Below, in pieces: positions 30,035 through 37,885 of a DNA stretch of 64,000 bases; within the stretch, counting starts at the first letter, position 1; every line of letters begins with the position of its first letter. This DNA is from Candidatus Saccharimonadota bacterium (lineage in GTDB: Bacteria; Patescibacteriota; Saccharimonadia; Saccharimonadales; Saccharimonadaceae). The stretch is from the NCBI GenBank assembly GCA_009785325.1, contig WQWN01000001.1:1-64000 (forward strand), read 5' to 3'. The notes beneath the pieces were generated by a model. The model searched no databases. It was not told the origin of the DNA and worked only from the letters and a program-made list of their open reading frames with translations. The position numbers were made by a program, and so were the translations under genes.

Positions 30035-31057
30035 ATGGCTAAGAAAGCTGACTTGTTGGCGGAGTTAAATAAGCTCGACGCTGAGACAAAACTAAACGCG
30101 AAAAATACAATCGCGGAGATTGAGGCGGAGATCTTGAAACTCTCTGGGCTCGATAAAGTGAAGAAAGAAGAGGCCGCTCCTGAAGTGGCTGAAGAAATTG
30201 TCGCGGAAGAAGTGACAGAGGAAACTTTTGCGAAGGCTGGGAAGCGAAGCAAGAAGGTCGTCGAAGAGACAAAGGCAGAAGAAGAACGACAGGCGCGCAA
30301 GGAAGAAGCGGCTACAATTCCTGTAGAAGAAAAAGCACGTGGCCCAGTACCGGTGACGCGACCGCTGATCGAGAGGCGCGGAAAGAAATATCAGGAAGTA
30401 GCGAAGTTAGTTGAGAGTGAGAAGCTCTACGGTCTAGCGGAAGCACTGGAACTTGCAACAAAGACAAATCCAAGTAAGTTTGATGCGACAGTAGAAGTAC
30501 ATGTACGCATGAATGTAGACCCACGACAGGCTGACCAGAACATCCGTGCAACAGTGAGCCTACCAAATGGAAGTGGTAAGACTATACGTGTAGCAGTTTT
30601 TGCACCAGAAGATCTAGTGAAAAAAGCGAAGGTAGCAGGCGCAGATGTAGCAGGAGATGAAGAATTCCTACGGCAATTAGATAAAGAAGTGATTGATTTT
30701 GACGTTTTAATCGCGACACCAGCGTATATGCCAAAACTAGGTAAGTACGCTAGAATGCTCGGACCAAAAGGCCTGATGCCAAACCCAAAAGCTGGAACAG
30801 TGACGGCAGACGTCGAAAAAGCTGTGAAGGAAGCAAAATCTGGAAAGATCGAGTATCGCGTGGACAAGCAGGCGATTGTGCATGTTGGAATCGGTAAGGT
30901 TTCGTTTGGTGCGAAGAAGCTAGAGGAGAATGCAGTTATATTCTTTGATAGCTTGAAGACGCAAAAACCTGCGAGTATAAAGGGTGGATATGTGAAATCG
31001 GTTTACGTGACGACAAGTCAAGGACCGAGCATCAAAGTAGAGAATACCTACAACTAG
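30035..31057 (+). CDS. rplA: 50S ribosomal protein uL1 with about 110-residue N-terminal extension
   Basis: The 340-residue product has the L1 core from about residue 115 (RGKKYQEVAKLVESEKLYGLAEALELATK, then MLGPKGLMPNPKAGTVT and FGAKKLEENA), which binds the mobile L1 stalk. The usual protein is about 230 residues. The extra N-terminus starts with a helix-turn-helix-like stretch (KADLLAELNKLDAETKLNAKN), perhaps a SAP/HeH-type fold, and continues as a Glu/Lys-rich linker. ATG 30035 follows AAAGGA. A TTG further upstream would fall inside the structured leader. Confidence 0.93.
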   Translation: MAKKADLLAELNKLDAETKLNAKNTIAEIEAEILKLSGLDKVKKEEAAPEVAEEIVAEEVTEETFAKAGKRSKKVVEETKAEEERQARKEEAATIPVEEKARGPVPVTRPLIERRGKKYQEVAKLVESEKLYGLAEALELATKTNPSKFDATVEVHVRMNVDPRQADQNIRATVSLPNGSGKTIRVAVFAPEDLVKKAKVAGADVAGDEEFLRQLDKEVIDFDVLIATPAYMPKLGKYARMLGPKGLMPNPKAGTVTADVEKAVKEAKSGKIEYRVDKQAIVHVGIGKVSFGAKKLEENAVIFFDSLKTQKPASIKGGYVKSVYVTTSQGPSIKVENTYN

Positions 31058-31075
31058 TCTCTGGTTGCAGCTGGG

Positions 31076-31110
31076 GCGACTCTCGTCTAGTGGATGAGGG
31101 TCGCTTTTGG
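31076..31110 (+). terminator. Terminator after rplA
   Basis: GCGACTCTC (31076-31084) pairs with GAGGGTCGC (31096-31104) with one G-U pair, followed by TTTT. Confidence 0.8.
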
Positions 31111-31130
31111 TTTTGAAAATAGATGGTGAT

Positions 31131-31158
31131 TTGACGTGAGAAGTTGGCGTGATACAAT
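31131..31158 (+). promoter_or_regulatory. Promoter of the acidic protein/GT4/DUF368 operon
   Basis: TTGACG (31131-31136), a 16-nt spacer and TACAAT (31153-31158) with TGA before it. Confidence 0.7.
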
Positions 31159-31179
31159 TGAGACAGAATGGAGGAAAAT

Positions 31180-31326
31180 ATGAGCGATAACGTGGAAAAT
31201 GTCGAAAACACAGAAGCTATAGAGAGCGTAGATAGCTACTATGGCGAAGAGGGCGCGGACGAAGAGCTGGATTTGAGCTTCTTAGACGAGGATGAAGCTG
31301 AAGAACTCGAACGAGACGCTGAGTAG
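31180..31326 (+). CDS. Small highly acidic protein, unknown
   Basis: The 48-residue product has roughly 40 percent Asp and Glu and almost no basic residues (for example SVDSYYGEEGADEELDLSF). GGAGG is 5 nt before ATG 31180; an in-frame ATG at 31168 would add MEEN and sits close to the -10 box. It has its own strong promoter and is 24 nt ahead of a glycosyltransferase gene. It may be a charged adaptor or binding partner; nothing is known. Confidence 0.55.
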   Translation: MSDNVENVENTEAIESVDSYYGEEGADEELDLSFLDEDEAEELERDAE

Positions 31327-31350
31327 GAATTAGTCGTGGCGTGTGGACGT

Positions 31351-32466
31351 ATGCGGGTGGCTCTGGTAGTGCCGCATATTTTTGTAAATGACGGAGTGCG
31401 AGAGCGGGTGATTTTTTCGCCTGGAGAGCTGGCGATTGATTTGGCGCAAGGGCTAGAAGAGAAAGGCGTAGACGTAACTCTGTGTACACCTGGAGTAGTG
31501 GAGTGTGGAGTGAAGAATGCGACGGCGGATATGAGTGGGTTTGAGAAAGAGCTGGAAGGGCGAGGATATGGGTATTTGGAATTATTAAAGAAGCATTCGA
31601 TGGTGTTTGTGGGGATGGCAAGACAGGTGCAGGCGGAGTTGATCTCAGATGTTTATCAGCGGGCAAATGCGGGGGAGTTTGATTTGGTGCATATTTATAC
31701 AAACGAAGAGGATATCGCGTTGCAATTTGCGGGGCTGTGTGAGAAGCCGGTGGTTTTTACGCATCATGATCCATTTAATTTTTTGATTAAATATAAATCG
31801 GTTTTTGCGCGGTATCAGCATTTGAATTATATTTCGATGAGTTTGGCGCAGCGGAGAACAGCGCCAGAAGAGATGAACTGGGTGGGAAATGTGTATCATG
31901 GGGTGGATTTGGACAAGTATGAGTTTTCTGAGGAGAGTGGAGATTATTTTGCGTATTTAGGAAGGATAATTGAACCGAAAGGGGTACACCTGGCAGTGGA
32001 GGCGGCGAAAAAGACTGGGGTCAAACTGAAGATCGCTGGGAAGCATTATGGTGGGACGGCGGATGATTACTGGACGCGAGCGATCGAGCCGGAGCTAGGT
32101 GAAAGCGTGGAGTATGTGGGGTATTTGCGCGGAGAGGAGAAGTTGGAGTTTCTGCGCAGAGCGAAGGCACTGGTGGTTCCGAGCGTGTTTGATGAGCCTT
32201 TTGGAATAGTGACGATTGAGGCGCTGGCGTGTGGAGTACCGGTGATTGGATCTAGTGCAGGGGCGACCCCTGAGATCGTGGAAGACGGAGTGAGTGGACT
32301 GATCGCGAGTACAGCGAAAGAGATCGCGGAGGTGATGGGGCGAGTTGGTGAAATTGATCGGCGAACGTGTCGTAGAAGAGTGGAAGAAAAGTTCACGCTG
32401 GAGAGGATGGTGGCGGGGCATGTGGAAGTTTATGAAAAAGTGGTTGCGAGGACAGAGCTATGCTGA
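31351..32466 (+). CDS. GT4 family glycosyltransferase
   Basis: The 371-residue GT-B enzyme begins MRVALVVPHIFVNDGVRERV and carries VYHGVDLDKYEFS, YLGRIIEPKGVHLAVEAA, LVVPSVFDEPFGIVTIEALACGVPVIG and DGVSGLIA, the donor-binding pattern of GT4 enzymes. It likely adds a sugar to a lipid carrier or surface glycan. An in-frame GTG at 31336 would add five residues. It overlaps the next gene by 7 nt, pairing a glycosyltransferase with a DUF368 lipid-carrier transporter. Confidence 0.88.
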   Translation: MRVALVVPHIFVNDGVRERVIFSPGELAIDLAQGLEEKGVDVTLCTPGVVECGVKNATADMSGFEKELEGRGYGYLELLKKHSMVFVGMARQVQAELISDVYQRANAGEFDLVHIYTNEEDIALQFAGLCEKPVVFTHHDPFNFLIKYKSVFARYQHLNYISMSLAQRRTAPEEMNWVGNVYHGVDLDKYEFSEESGDYFAYLGRIIEPKGVHLAVEAAKKTGVKLKIAGKHYGGTADDYWTRAIEPELGESVEYVGYLRGEEKLEFLRRAKALVVPSVFDEPFGIVTIEALACGVPVIGSSAGATPEIVEDGVSGLIASTAKEIAEVMGRVGEIDRRTCRRRVEEKFTLERMVAGHVEVYEKVVARTELC

Positions 32467-33350
32467 AAGATTTGAGAAACGTTTTGAACGGGGGAGTGTT
32501 TGGGGTGACTCTGATCGTGCCAGGGGTGAGTTCTACTATGTTTGCGATTACGCTAGGGTTTTATGATGAGCTGCTGGAAAAAGTGAATTGCTTTAGGAAG
32601 GACTGGCGGGCGAGTGCGAGATATTTGGTGGTGTTTGTGATAGGGGTCTTGGTGGGGATGGTGGGTTTTAGTTCGGTCATGATTTGGTTGTTGGCGAATC
32701 ACTCGGTGCCGACTATGATGTTATTTATGGGGCTTTTGATCGGAATGATGCCGTTGACATACGAACGGGCAGGAGGTAAGAAAATTGGGATGAAGAGGGG
32801 AGTGCTGGCGGCGATCGCGATGGTGGCTTTGTTTGTGATGTCGCTTGGTGTGGGGGCTGAGACAGGAGAAGTGGCGGCGATGGGGATATGGATGGTGGTT
32901 TGGGTATTTGTGGCGGGCGTAGTAAACGGGGTAGCACTGGTAGTACCAGGACTGAGTGGGGCGTTTTTGTTGTTACTCATGGGACTTTATCCACTAGTGA
33001 TTCGGGCCGTGTCGATGGTGGGTGACTATCTGAGAGATATGAGTAACTTGGAGCTACTAGGGGAGGTTGCGACAGTGGTTGCGCCGTTTGGATTAGGGGC
33101 GCTGGTGGGATTTGTAGTGGCGGCGAGGGTGATGGGGAGATTGATGAAGAATTATCGCAAGGGGGTATATGCGGTGGTACTTGGACTGCTTGTTGGGTCT
33201 GTGGTGGCACTGGCGAATGACCCGGTGGTGACCTTTAGTGGAACGGATATGATAGCGATGGCGACAGGAGGGATGATGTTTATAGTCGGCGGAATGATAG
33301 CATATGTACTGGGTAGCGGGATGAGTCTTAGCGAGAAAAAGCGAGATTGA
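32460..33350 (+). CDS. DUF368 (PopT-type) undecaprenyl-phosphate translocase-like protein
   Basis: The 296-residue membrane protein has about eight to ten hydrophobic segments and two copies of the DUF368 hallmark: VTLIVPGVSSTMFAI near residue 20 and NGVALVVPGLSGAFLLLLMGLY near residue 170. DUF368 proteins (PopT) have been reported to recycle undecaprenyl phosphate across the membrane, the carrier for wall and surface polymers. Its overlap with a GT4 gene fits that role. It ends at a bidirectional terminator. Confidence 0.85.
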   Translation: MLKDLRNVLNGGVFGVTLIVPGVSSTMFAITLGFYDELLEKVNCFRKDWRASARYLVVFVIGVLVGMVGFSSVMIWLLANHSVPTMMLFMGLLIGMMPLTYERAGGKKIGMKRGVLAAIAMVALFVMSLGVGAETGEVAAMGIWMVVWVFVAGVVNGVALVVPGLSGAFLLLLMGLYPLVIRAVSMVGDYLRDMSNLELLGEVATVVAPFGLGALVGFVVAARVMGRLMKNYRKGVYAVVLGLLVGSVVALANDPVVTFSGTDMIAMATGGMMFIVGGMIAYVLGSGMSLSEKKRD

Positions 33351-33355
33351 ATGAT

Positions 33356-33388
33356 AAAACAGACCCACGGGAGGTCTGTTTTGTTTTT
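33356..33388. terminator. Bidirectional terminator
   Basis: AAAACAGACC (33356-33365) pairs with GGTCTGTTTT (33373-33382), followed by further T. It lies between convergent genes. Confidence 0.9.
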
Positions 33389-33400
33389 GTCGTTGATGAT

Positions 33401-33820
33401 CTAATTAGATGGACGATGTCCAGCTTCGAGGATAGGTAGGGAAGCCTCAGTAGGTACGTAGATGATGTTTTCGTTGTCGGCCATCATACGAACCCATAGA
33501 TAGCGGATATATGTTTCTGTGAGGGCGTCTTGGACGGCATACATAGCTTCAGCGGCGCCTTCTGCACGAGCGACCTCAGCTTGAGCGTTGAGCTGCTCGG
33601 CTTCGAGGCGAGCTTCGGCTTCGATGACGATGATTTGTTTATTAAACTCGGCCTGAGCGCGCTCTGCACGGCCGGTCATTTCAGCAGACCAGACGCGGTA
33701 GCGGGGTAGACCCCACATCGCAAGGGCGATAACGCCGACGACAGCAACGATACCAATAATGGTTTGAGTGCCGTTGATTTTGATCTCTGGGGGCTTGGGT
33801 GATGATGGTACTTTACTCAC
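33401..33820 (-). CDS. Short membrane protein resembling the C-terminal part of SPFH proteins
   Basis: The 139-residue product has one membrane segment (about 19-41), a helical Ala/Glu-rich region (EAEARLEAEQLNAQAEVARAEGAAEAM) and the end YIRYLWVRMMADNENIIYVPTEASLPILEAG. These look like the coiled-coil and tail of stomatin/prohibitin-type proteins, without the beta-rich SPFH domain. It could be a membrane scaffold or binding partner. The start is GTG with AAGGAGG upstream. Confidence 0.65.
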   Translation of the reverse strand: MSKVPSSPKPPEIKINGTQTIIGIVAVVGVIALAMWGLPRYRVWSAEMTGRAERAQAEFNKQIIVIEAEARLEAEQLNAQAEVARAEGAAEAMYAVQDALTETYIRYLWVRMMADNENIIYVPTEASLPILEAGHRPSN

Positions 33821-33890
33821 TTGATACTCCTCCTTTTAGTGGCTCAATTATATAATACCGTTACGGACTAGTCTAGTGGTATGAGTGGGA

Positions 33891-34529
33891 TTATTTAACC
33901 AGTATTTCGCGAAAACGAGAGTTTTTAGCAAGGATTATGGCGAGAGTACCTGTGATGATGGCGGAAATAGTAATACCAGCGAGAGCCCAAGGTAAAACCC
34001 AACCCATCGTGTTGAAGCCCCATGAGGTAGTGGGAGTGTTCATAGCTGATATGATACTGTGAATACCCGTGAATAGTGAGTGCGCCATAAAGAGACCTAG
34101 AGTGGTGTAGATTAATGGGTAAGCACGACGGCGTCTGCCTGCAATAGCAACGATAGACATGACGGCTGCGATAACGATGAGTGGAGAAATGAGGAGATTT
34201 ATTAGACCTAGATCACCTCCGAGTATAATAGCTGTGAAGCTGACAAAGAACGCTACGACATAACTAAGTGAGCCGATAACAAAAAGGACGATATACGATA
34301 CCAACCCCCCAAGACTTTCGGTATGCTGACGCACTTGGAGGTTTTGGTTTTGTTTTTGGAGCTCGATGAGCTGCTGGAGTAGTTCGCGTTCGCTAGGTCC
34401 AGTAAAAGATTTATTACTAGCAGTGTCTGGGATGTCCTGCTGGAGGGACTGTGGGTTTGCCTGCTGATTTTCTGATGATTCGATTTCTGGTGTTTGATTT
34501 TCGTTTAAAGATGTGTCTTCTGGCGACAT
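33891..34529 (-). CDS. Four-segment membrane protein, unknown
   Basis: The 212-residue product has a polar, Gln/Asn/Ser-rich cytoplasmic N-terminus with a short coiled coil (about 45-70), then four membrane segments (about 75-100, 107-127, 135-155 and 178-200). I recognise no family. Promoter TATACT with TGC before it lies about 50 nt upstream, and AAAGG precedes the ATG. The 220 bases between this gene and 34750 hold the two divergent promoters and no further gene. Confidence 0.6.
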   Translation of the reverse strand: MSPEDTSLNENQTPEIESSENQQANPQSLQQDIPDTASNKSFTGPSERELLQQLIELQKQNQNLQVRQHTESLGGLVSYIVLFVIGSLSYVVAFFVSFTAIILGGDLGLINLLISPLIVIAAVMSIVAIAGRRRRAYPLIYTTLGLFMAHSLFTGIHSIISAMNTPTTSWGFNTMGWVLPWALAGITISAIITGTLAIILAKNSRFREILVK

Positions 34530-34749
34530 ATTTAGCCTTTCATGAAGCTACTATGGTTTTATCTCGTTCCAGTATAGCATAAGTGGGACTTTCTACTAAT
34601 ATAGAATCGCGTCGGTAGTGTTTTTGACACTTGGAGATGACGAAAGGCTGCTGGTAATGCAAGTTGATTTTTTGGCGAAGTTACTATGGGTGGCGTGGGT
34701 GATTTTTGCAGAGGTGTGAAAAATGATATAATAGCGGAAAGGAGACATT

Positions 34750-35115
34750 ATGATGAGCGTAGATTTGGAGAAATATCGGAAACTGGTCGAGGGTAATCCT
34801 ATGAGTGTCGCAACGGTGAAGAGGGAGGAGACACCTAATATCGCAGTAGTGGCGTACGTTAAGGTCGTGGACTCAGATAAGCTACTGATTACGGATAATT
34901 ATATGAAGCAGACTGTGGAGAATATCCGCGAGAATGAGAAGGTTTGTCTGGCGTGCTTCGACGGGGACTGGAAGGGCGTGAAGATCTTTGGGTGTGCTGA
35001 GTATTTTGCGGAGGGTGAGTGGGTAGAAAAAGTGAAAGCGATGCCAGAGAATGATGGCGAACCAGCAAAAGGCGCGGTGGTTGTGACGGTGGAGCGGATT
35101 GTCGAGATTGGCTAG
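34750..35115 (+). CDS. Pyridoxamine 5'-phosphate oxidase-like FMN-binding protein
   Basis: The 121-residue product has the split-barrel pattern of PNPOx-like proteins: NPMSVATVKREETPNIAVVAYVKV, LLITDNYMKQTVENIRENEKVCLACF and GVKIFGCAEYF. Such proteins bind FMN, F420 or haem and reduce or sense small molecules. The substrate is unknown. AAAGGAGA supports ATG 34750 or 34753. The radical SAM gene begins directly after its stop, so the two are probably coexpressed and may share a pathway. Confidence 0.8.
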   Translation: MMSVDLEKYRKLVEGNPMSVATVKREETPNIAVVAYVKVVDSDKLLITDNYMKQTVENIRENEKVCLACFDGDWKGVKIFGCAEYFAEGEWVEKVKAMPENDGEPAKGAVVVTVERIVEIG

Positions 35116-36141
35116 ATGGTGAGTCCTGAATCGTTTGCGCAAAATTATGAACGAGAACAACGACCTCTAAACGAAGAAGAGATTCGTGCTGGTTGGGGTA
35201 ATTATACTGCCGAGTATGGCGTGCCTGAAGCTCTGGTGATTGAGCCGACTTCGCGATGCGATATGGGGACGTGTCCGGCGTGCTATATGAATAGTGAGTG
35301 CGGACGGGGCGATGATATGACGCCTGAAACTTTTGCGAACGTACTGGCGTGCATTAAAGAATCTTTGCCGGAGGGAGAGAAACTGGGGCAGGTTTGGATA
35401 CCTGGTGGAGAGCCGACTCTTGTAGATAATTTGCCGGAGATTATCAATGCGTCGAAAGATGTGGCGGGGGAAGTTTGCCTAGTTACGAATGGGTTAAATT
35501 TGGCGAACTATGAATATGCGCGAGACTTGATCGAGAGGTCTGATCTAGACGAAATTGCGATAACGTTGAGCAGTGGTAATGCGGATTTAGATAATTTGTT
35601 GCGGGCGGCGGATGATGACCCGATCTGGAGACAAGTGCCTGAGGGTGATGTTGATGCGGTTTTGGCTGAAGGTCGCGGGATTACGAGTGGCGCGGAGTGT
35701 GATTTTCATGAGCGAGTGATGCAGGGGATTGTGAATGTCTCGCAGATTAAAAAGGAGTTGGATAAAGATTTTCGGGTTGCGATTAATTTGAATATGCATC
35801 ATGGAGCGGACTTGGATGAGCTGCTGCGGGCAGTTGAGGATCGAGGCGGACATATTGATCTGGTGTTGTTTCAGGCGTTTCAGCCAGCAGGGCGTGGGGT
35901 TGTCGGGACGAGTAGGTCGTTTGAGTGGCAGGCGCATACGGAAGAAATGTGGCGAGAATATATCCGACAAGCAGAGGAGGCGATTCGGGATGGGCGCTTG
36001 GGGGCGGCGGTTTTCGTGGATCCAGCGCCGCGCGAAATCGAAGAAGCGCTTGATTTGGAGAACTGTCCGTTTTACGAGAAGGCGGTCGAAACGCCTGCTT
36101 TTGACCAATATGGTCGAGTTCGTGCTAACGTCGTAAGTTGA
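35116..36141 (+). CDS. Radical SAM-like protein with CX4CX2C cluster motif
   Basis: The 341-residue product has a partial TIM-barrel pattern: EPTSRCDMGTCPACYMN (Cys48, Cys53, Cys56), WIPGGEPTL (Gly97-Pro100), LVTNG and IAINLN-type strands. Radical SAM enzymes normally bind their [4Fe-4S] cluster through CX3CX2C; here the first gap has four residues. The nucleotide sequence is unambiguous at this point. No extra C-terminal cluster is visible. The ATG follows immediately after the TAG of the PNPOx-like gene. The reaction is unknown. Confidence 0.8.
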   Translation: MVSPESFAQNYEREQRPLNEEEIRAGWGNYTAEYGVPEALVIEPTSRCDMGTCPACYMNSECGRGDDMTPETFANVLACIKESLPEGEKLGQVWIPGGEPTLVDNLPEIINASKDVAGEVCLVTNGLNLANYEYARDLIERSDLDEIAITLSSGNADLDNLLRAADDDPIWRQVPEGDVDAVLAEGRGITSGAECDFHERVMQGIVNVSQIKKELDKDFRVAINLNMHHGADLDELLRAVEDRGGHIDLVLFQAFQPAGRGVVGTSRSFEWQAHTEEMWREYIRQAEEAIRDGRLGAAVFVDPAPREIEEALDLENCPFYEKAVETPAFDQYGRVRANVVS

Positions 36142-36142
36142 T

Positions 36143-36964
36143 TTAGATGATGACGACTGGGGCTTTGATTGTGGGATGGGATTTGTAGTCGACGAGTTCG
36201 AAATCCTCGAATTTGAAATCGTCGATGGTTTTTTGGTCGCCGTTTAGGATGAGTTTGGGGAATTTGTAAGGTTTGCGGCGGAGCTGTTCCTTTGCGGCTT
36301 CGATTTGATTGGTGTAGAGGTGAGCGTCGCCGATTGAGACGACAAACTCGCGAGCTTCAAGACCCGTGACTTTTGCGACCATCATGAGAAGTTCAGCGTA
36401 CTGGGCGATGTTAAATGGGAGGCCGAGAAAGACGTCGGAGGAGCGCTGGTAGAGCTGCATGTAGAGTTTGCCTTTTGTGACAGAGAACTGGAACATAGTG
36501 TGACAGGGTGGAAGGCGCATTTCGTCGAGTTCAGCAGGGTTCCATGCGGAAACGAGGATGGCTTTTGAGTGAGGGTGGTTTTTAATTTGGTCGATTGCCC
36601 AGGCGAGCTGGTCGACAGTTTCGCCGTTCGGACCCTGCCATTTTCGCCACTGGACACCGTAGACACGACCGAGGTCGCCGTTTTCGTCTGCAAAGCCGTC
36701 CCAAATGCGGACATTGTTATCGTTGAGGTATTTGATATTGTTACTGCCCGAGATAAACCAGAGCATCTCGTGAGTGAGGGATTTGTAGGCGACTTTTTTA
36801 GTCGTGAGGAGCGGGAAACCGTGACGAAGGTCAAAGCGGAGTTGGGCGCCAAAGACGGTTTTGATCGGGCAGATGCCGCGAGTTTGTTTGGTTTTGCCGT
36901 CTTTTAGAATCCGTGCCAAAAGCTGCAGATATTGATATTCGGGGTGGACGTGCTTTTTACTCAT
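36143..36964 (-). CDS. thyA: Thymidylate synthase
   Basis: The 273-residue ThyA has RTGICPIKTVFG-like entry residues (TRGICPIKTVFGAQLRFDL), WRKWQGPNG, the active-site LPPCHTMFQF (nucleophilic Cys), QRSSDVFLGLPFNIAQYAELL and GDAHLYTNQ. It makes dTMP from dUMP and methylene-tetrahydrofolate, producing dihydrofolate. It overlaps the upstream dCMP deaminase gene by 8 nt, placing dUMP formation and use in one operon. The dihydrofolate reductase it needs is encoded at 41233. Confidence 0.97.
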   Translation of the reverse strand: MSKKHVHPEYQYLQLLARILKDGKTKQTRGICPIKTVFGAQLRFDLRHGFPLLTTKKVAYKSLTHEMLWFISGSNNIKYLNDNNVRIWDGFADENGDLGRVYGVQWRKWQGPNGETVDQLAWAIDQIKNHPHSKAILVSAWNPAELDEMRLPPCHTMFQFSVTKGKLYMQLYQRSSDVFLGLPFNIAQYAELLMMVAKVTGLEAREFVVSIGDAHLYTNQIEAAKEQLRRKPYKFPKLILNGDQKTIDDFKFEDFELVDYKSHPTIKAPVVII

Positions 36965-37823
36965 GAAACCTCCTGTATTTTATATTTGCGCGATCGAAAA
37001 GTGTGTAGCTGTATGGGTCGCCGTAGTCGTGTTCGTAGACGATTTCTGAAATACCTGCAGTGGCGATATTGCGGGCGCAGTGAGGGCAAGGGAAAGTGCC
37101 GAGGTAGAGCGTAGCGCCGTTTGATTCTGAACCAGCTTGGATAAGGGCGGCGGTTTCGGCGTGGGTGGCGTCGTAGTGCTGGGAGCTACCTGGTGGGGAT
37201 TGGTGTTTTTCGCGGGAGATGCCGAAATGCCAGGCATAAGTTTCGTATGGCGAGACGAGGTTATGGGAGAGGGCGAGGATTTTGCCGTTTTTTACAACTG
37301 CGGCGGCGGTCTGGAAATCAGTAATGAAAGCGCGAGCGGAGGTTTGTTTGATGAGGTTTTGGATGGAAGTGTCGGTGATTTCGATGTCGAGGTTTTGTGG
37401 TGGTGGGGCGTGGTTAGTAGCGTAGGTTTTTGCCTCGTCTTCGTCGACAAAAGGGGATTCATATTTGATCTTTGCGCCTTTAGATTGGATGGCGGTGAAC
37501 TCGGGGCGGAGGTGGAAGGAGCGATGAAATGAGCCGTTGATGATGACTGCGCGAGTAAAGTCGAGGGAGCTAATGATCTCTATAGATTTAGACTGAGGAT
37601 ATTCTAAGACCTCGAGGTGGCCATTTGATTTAGTGGCGAGAGATTTGATAAGTCCAGGATTTAGAGTTTTGAATTGAGGCTGGTTTTCAAATCCTGCTAT
37701 AAATTCTTCCTCGGCTACACCAAAAACTACTCGGCCGCGGGCGAGGTACTTTTTGAGTAGTTGTTTAACGCGTATGTCGCTCATCTCGCGAGGGGCGAGA
37801 ATAAAGGTCGTGGATAATGACAT
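36957..37823 (-). CDS. Deoxycytidylate deaminase-family protein with unknown N-terminal domain
   Basis: The 288-residue product ends in a zinc-dependent deaminase domain (about 150-288) with HAETAALI and LGTFPCPHCARNI, the zinc ligands and proton-shuttle Glu of dCMP deaminases. The first roughly 140 residues (ILAPREMSDIRVKQLL, VVFGVAEEEFIAGF, AVIINGSF) are an extra domain I cannot name. Next to thyA the likely job is dCMP to dUMP. ATG 37823 follows AGAGAGG and a TATAAT at 37853-37848; the open frame upstream is ignored. Confidence 0.85.
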   Translation of the reverse strand: MSLSTTFILAPREMSDIRVKQLLKKYLARGRVVFGVAEEEFIAGFENQPQFKTLNPGLIKSLATKSNGHLEVLEYPQSKSIEIISSLDFTRAVIINGSFHRSFHLRPEFTAIQSKGAKIKYESPFVDEDEAKTYATNHAPPPQNLDIEITDTSIQNLIKQTSARAFITDFQTAAAVVKNGKILALSHNLVSPYETYAWHFGISREKHQSPPGSSQHYDATHAETAALIQAGSESNGATLYLGTFPCPHCARNIATAGISEIVYEHDYGDPYSYTLFDRANIKYRRFHE

Positions 37824-37885
37824 GGATACCTCTCTGATTATGGAGGTATTATAGCACAGCAAGACGCGACAGTAGTGATGTGAAA

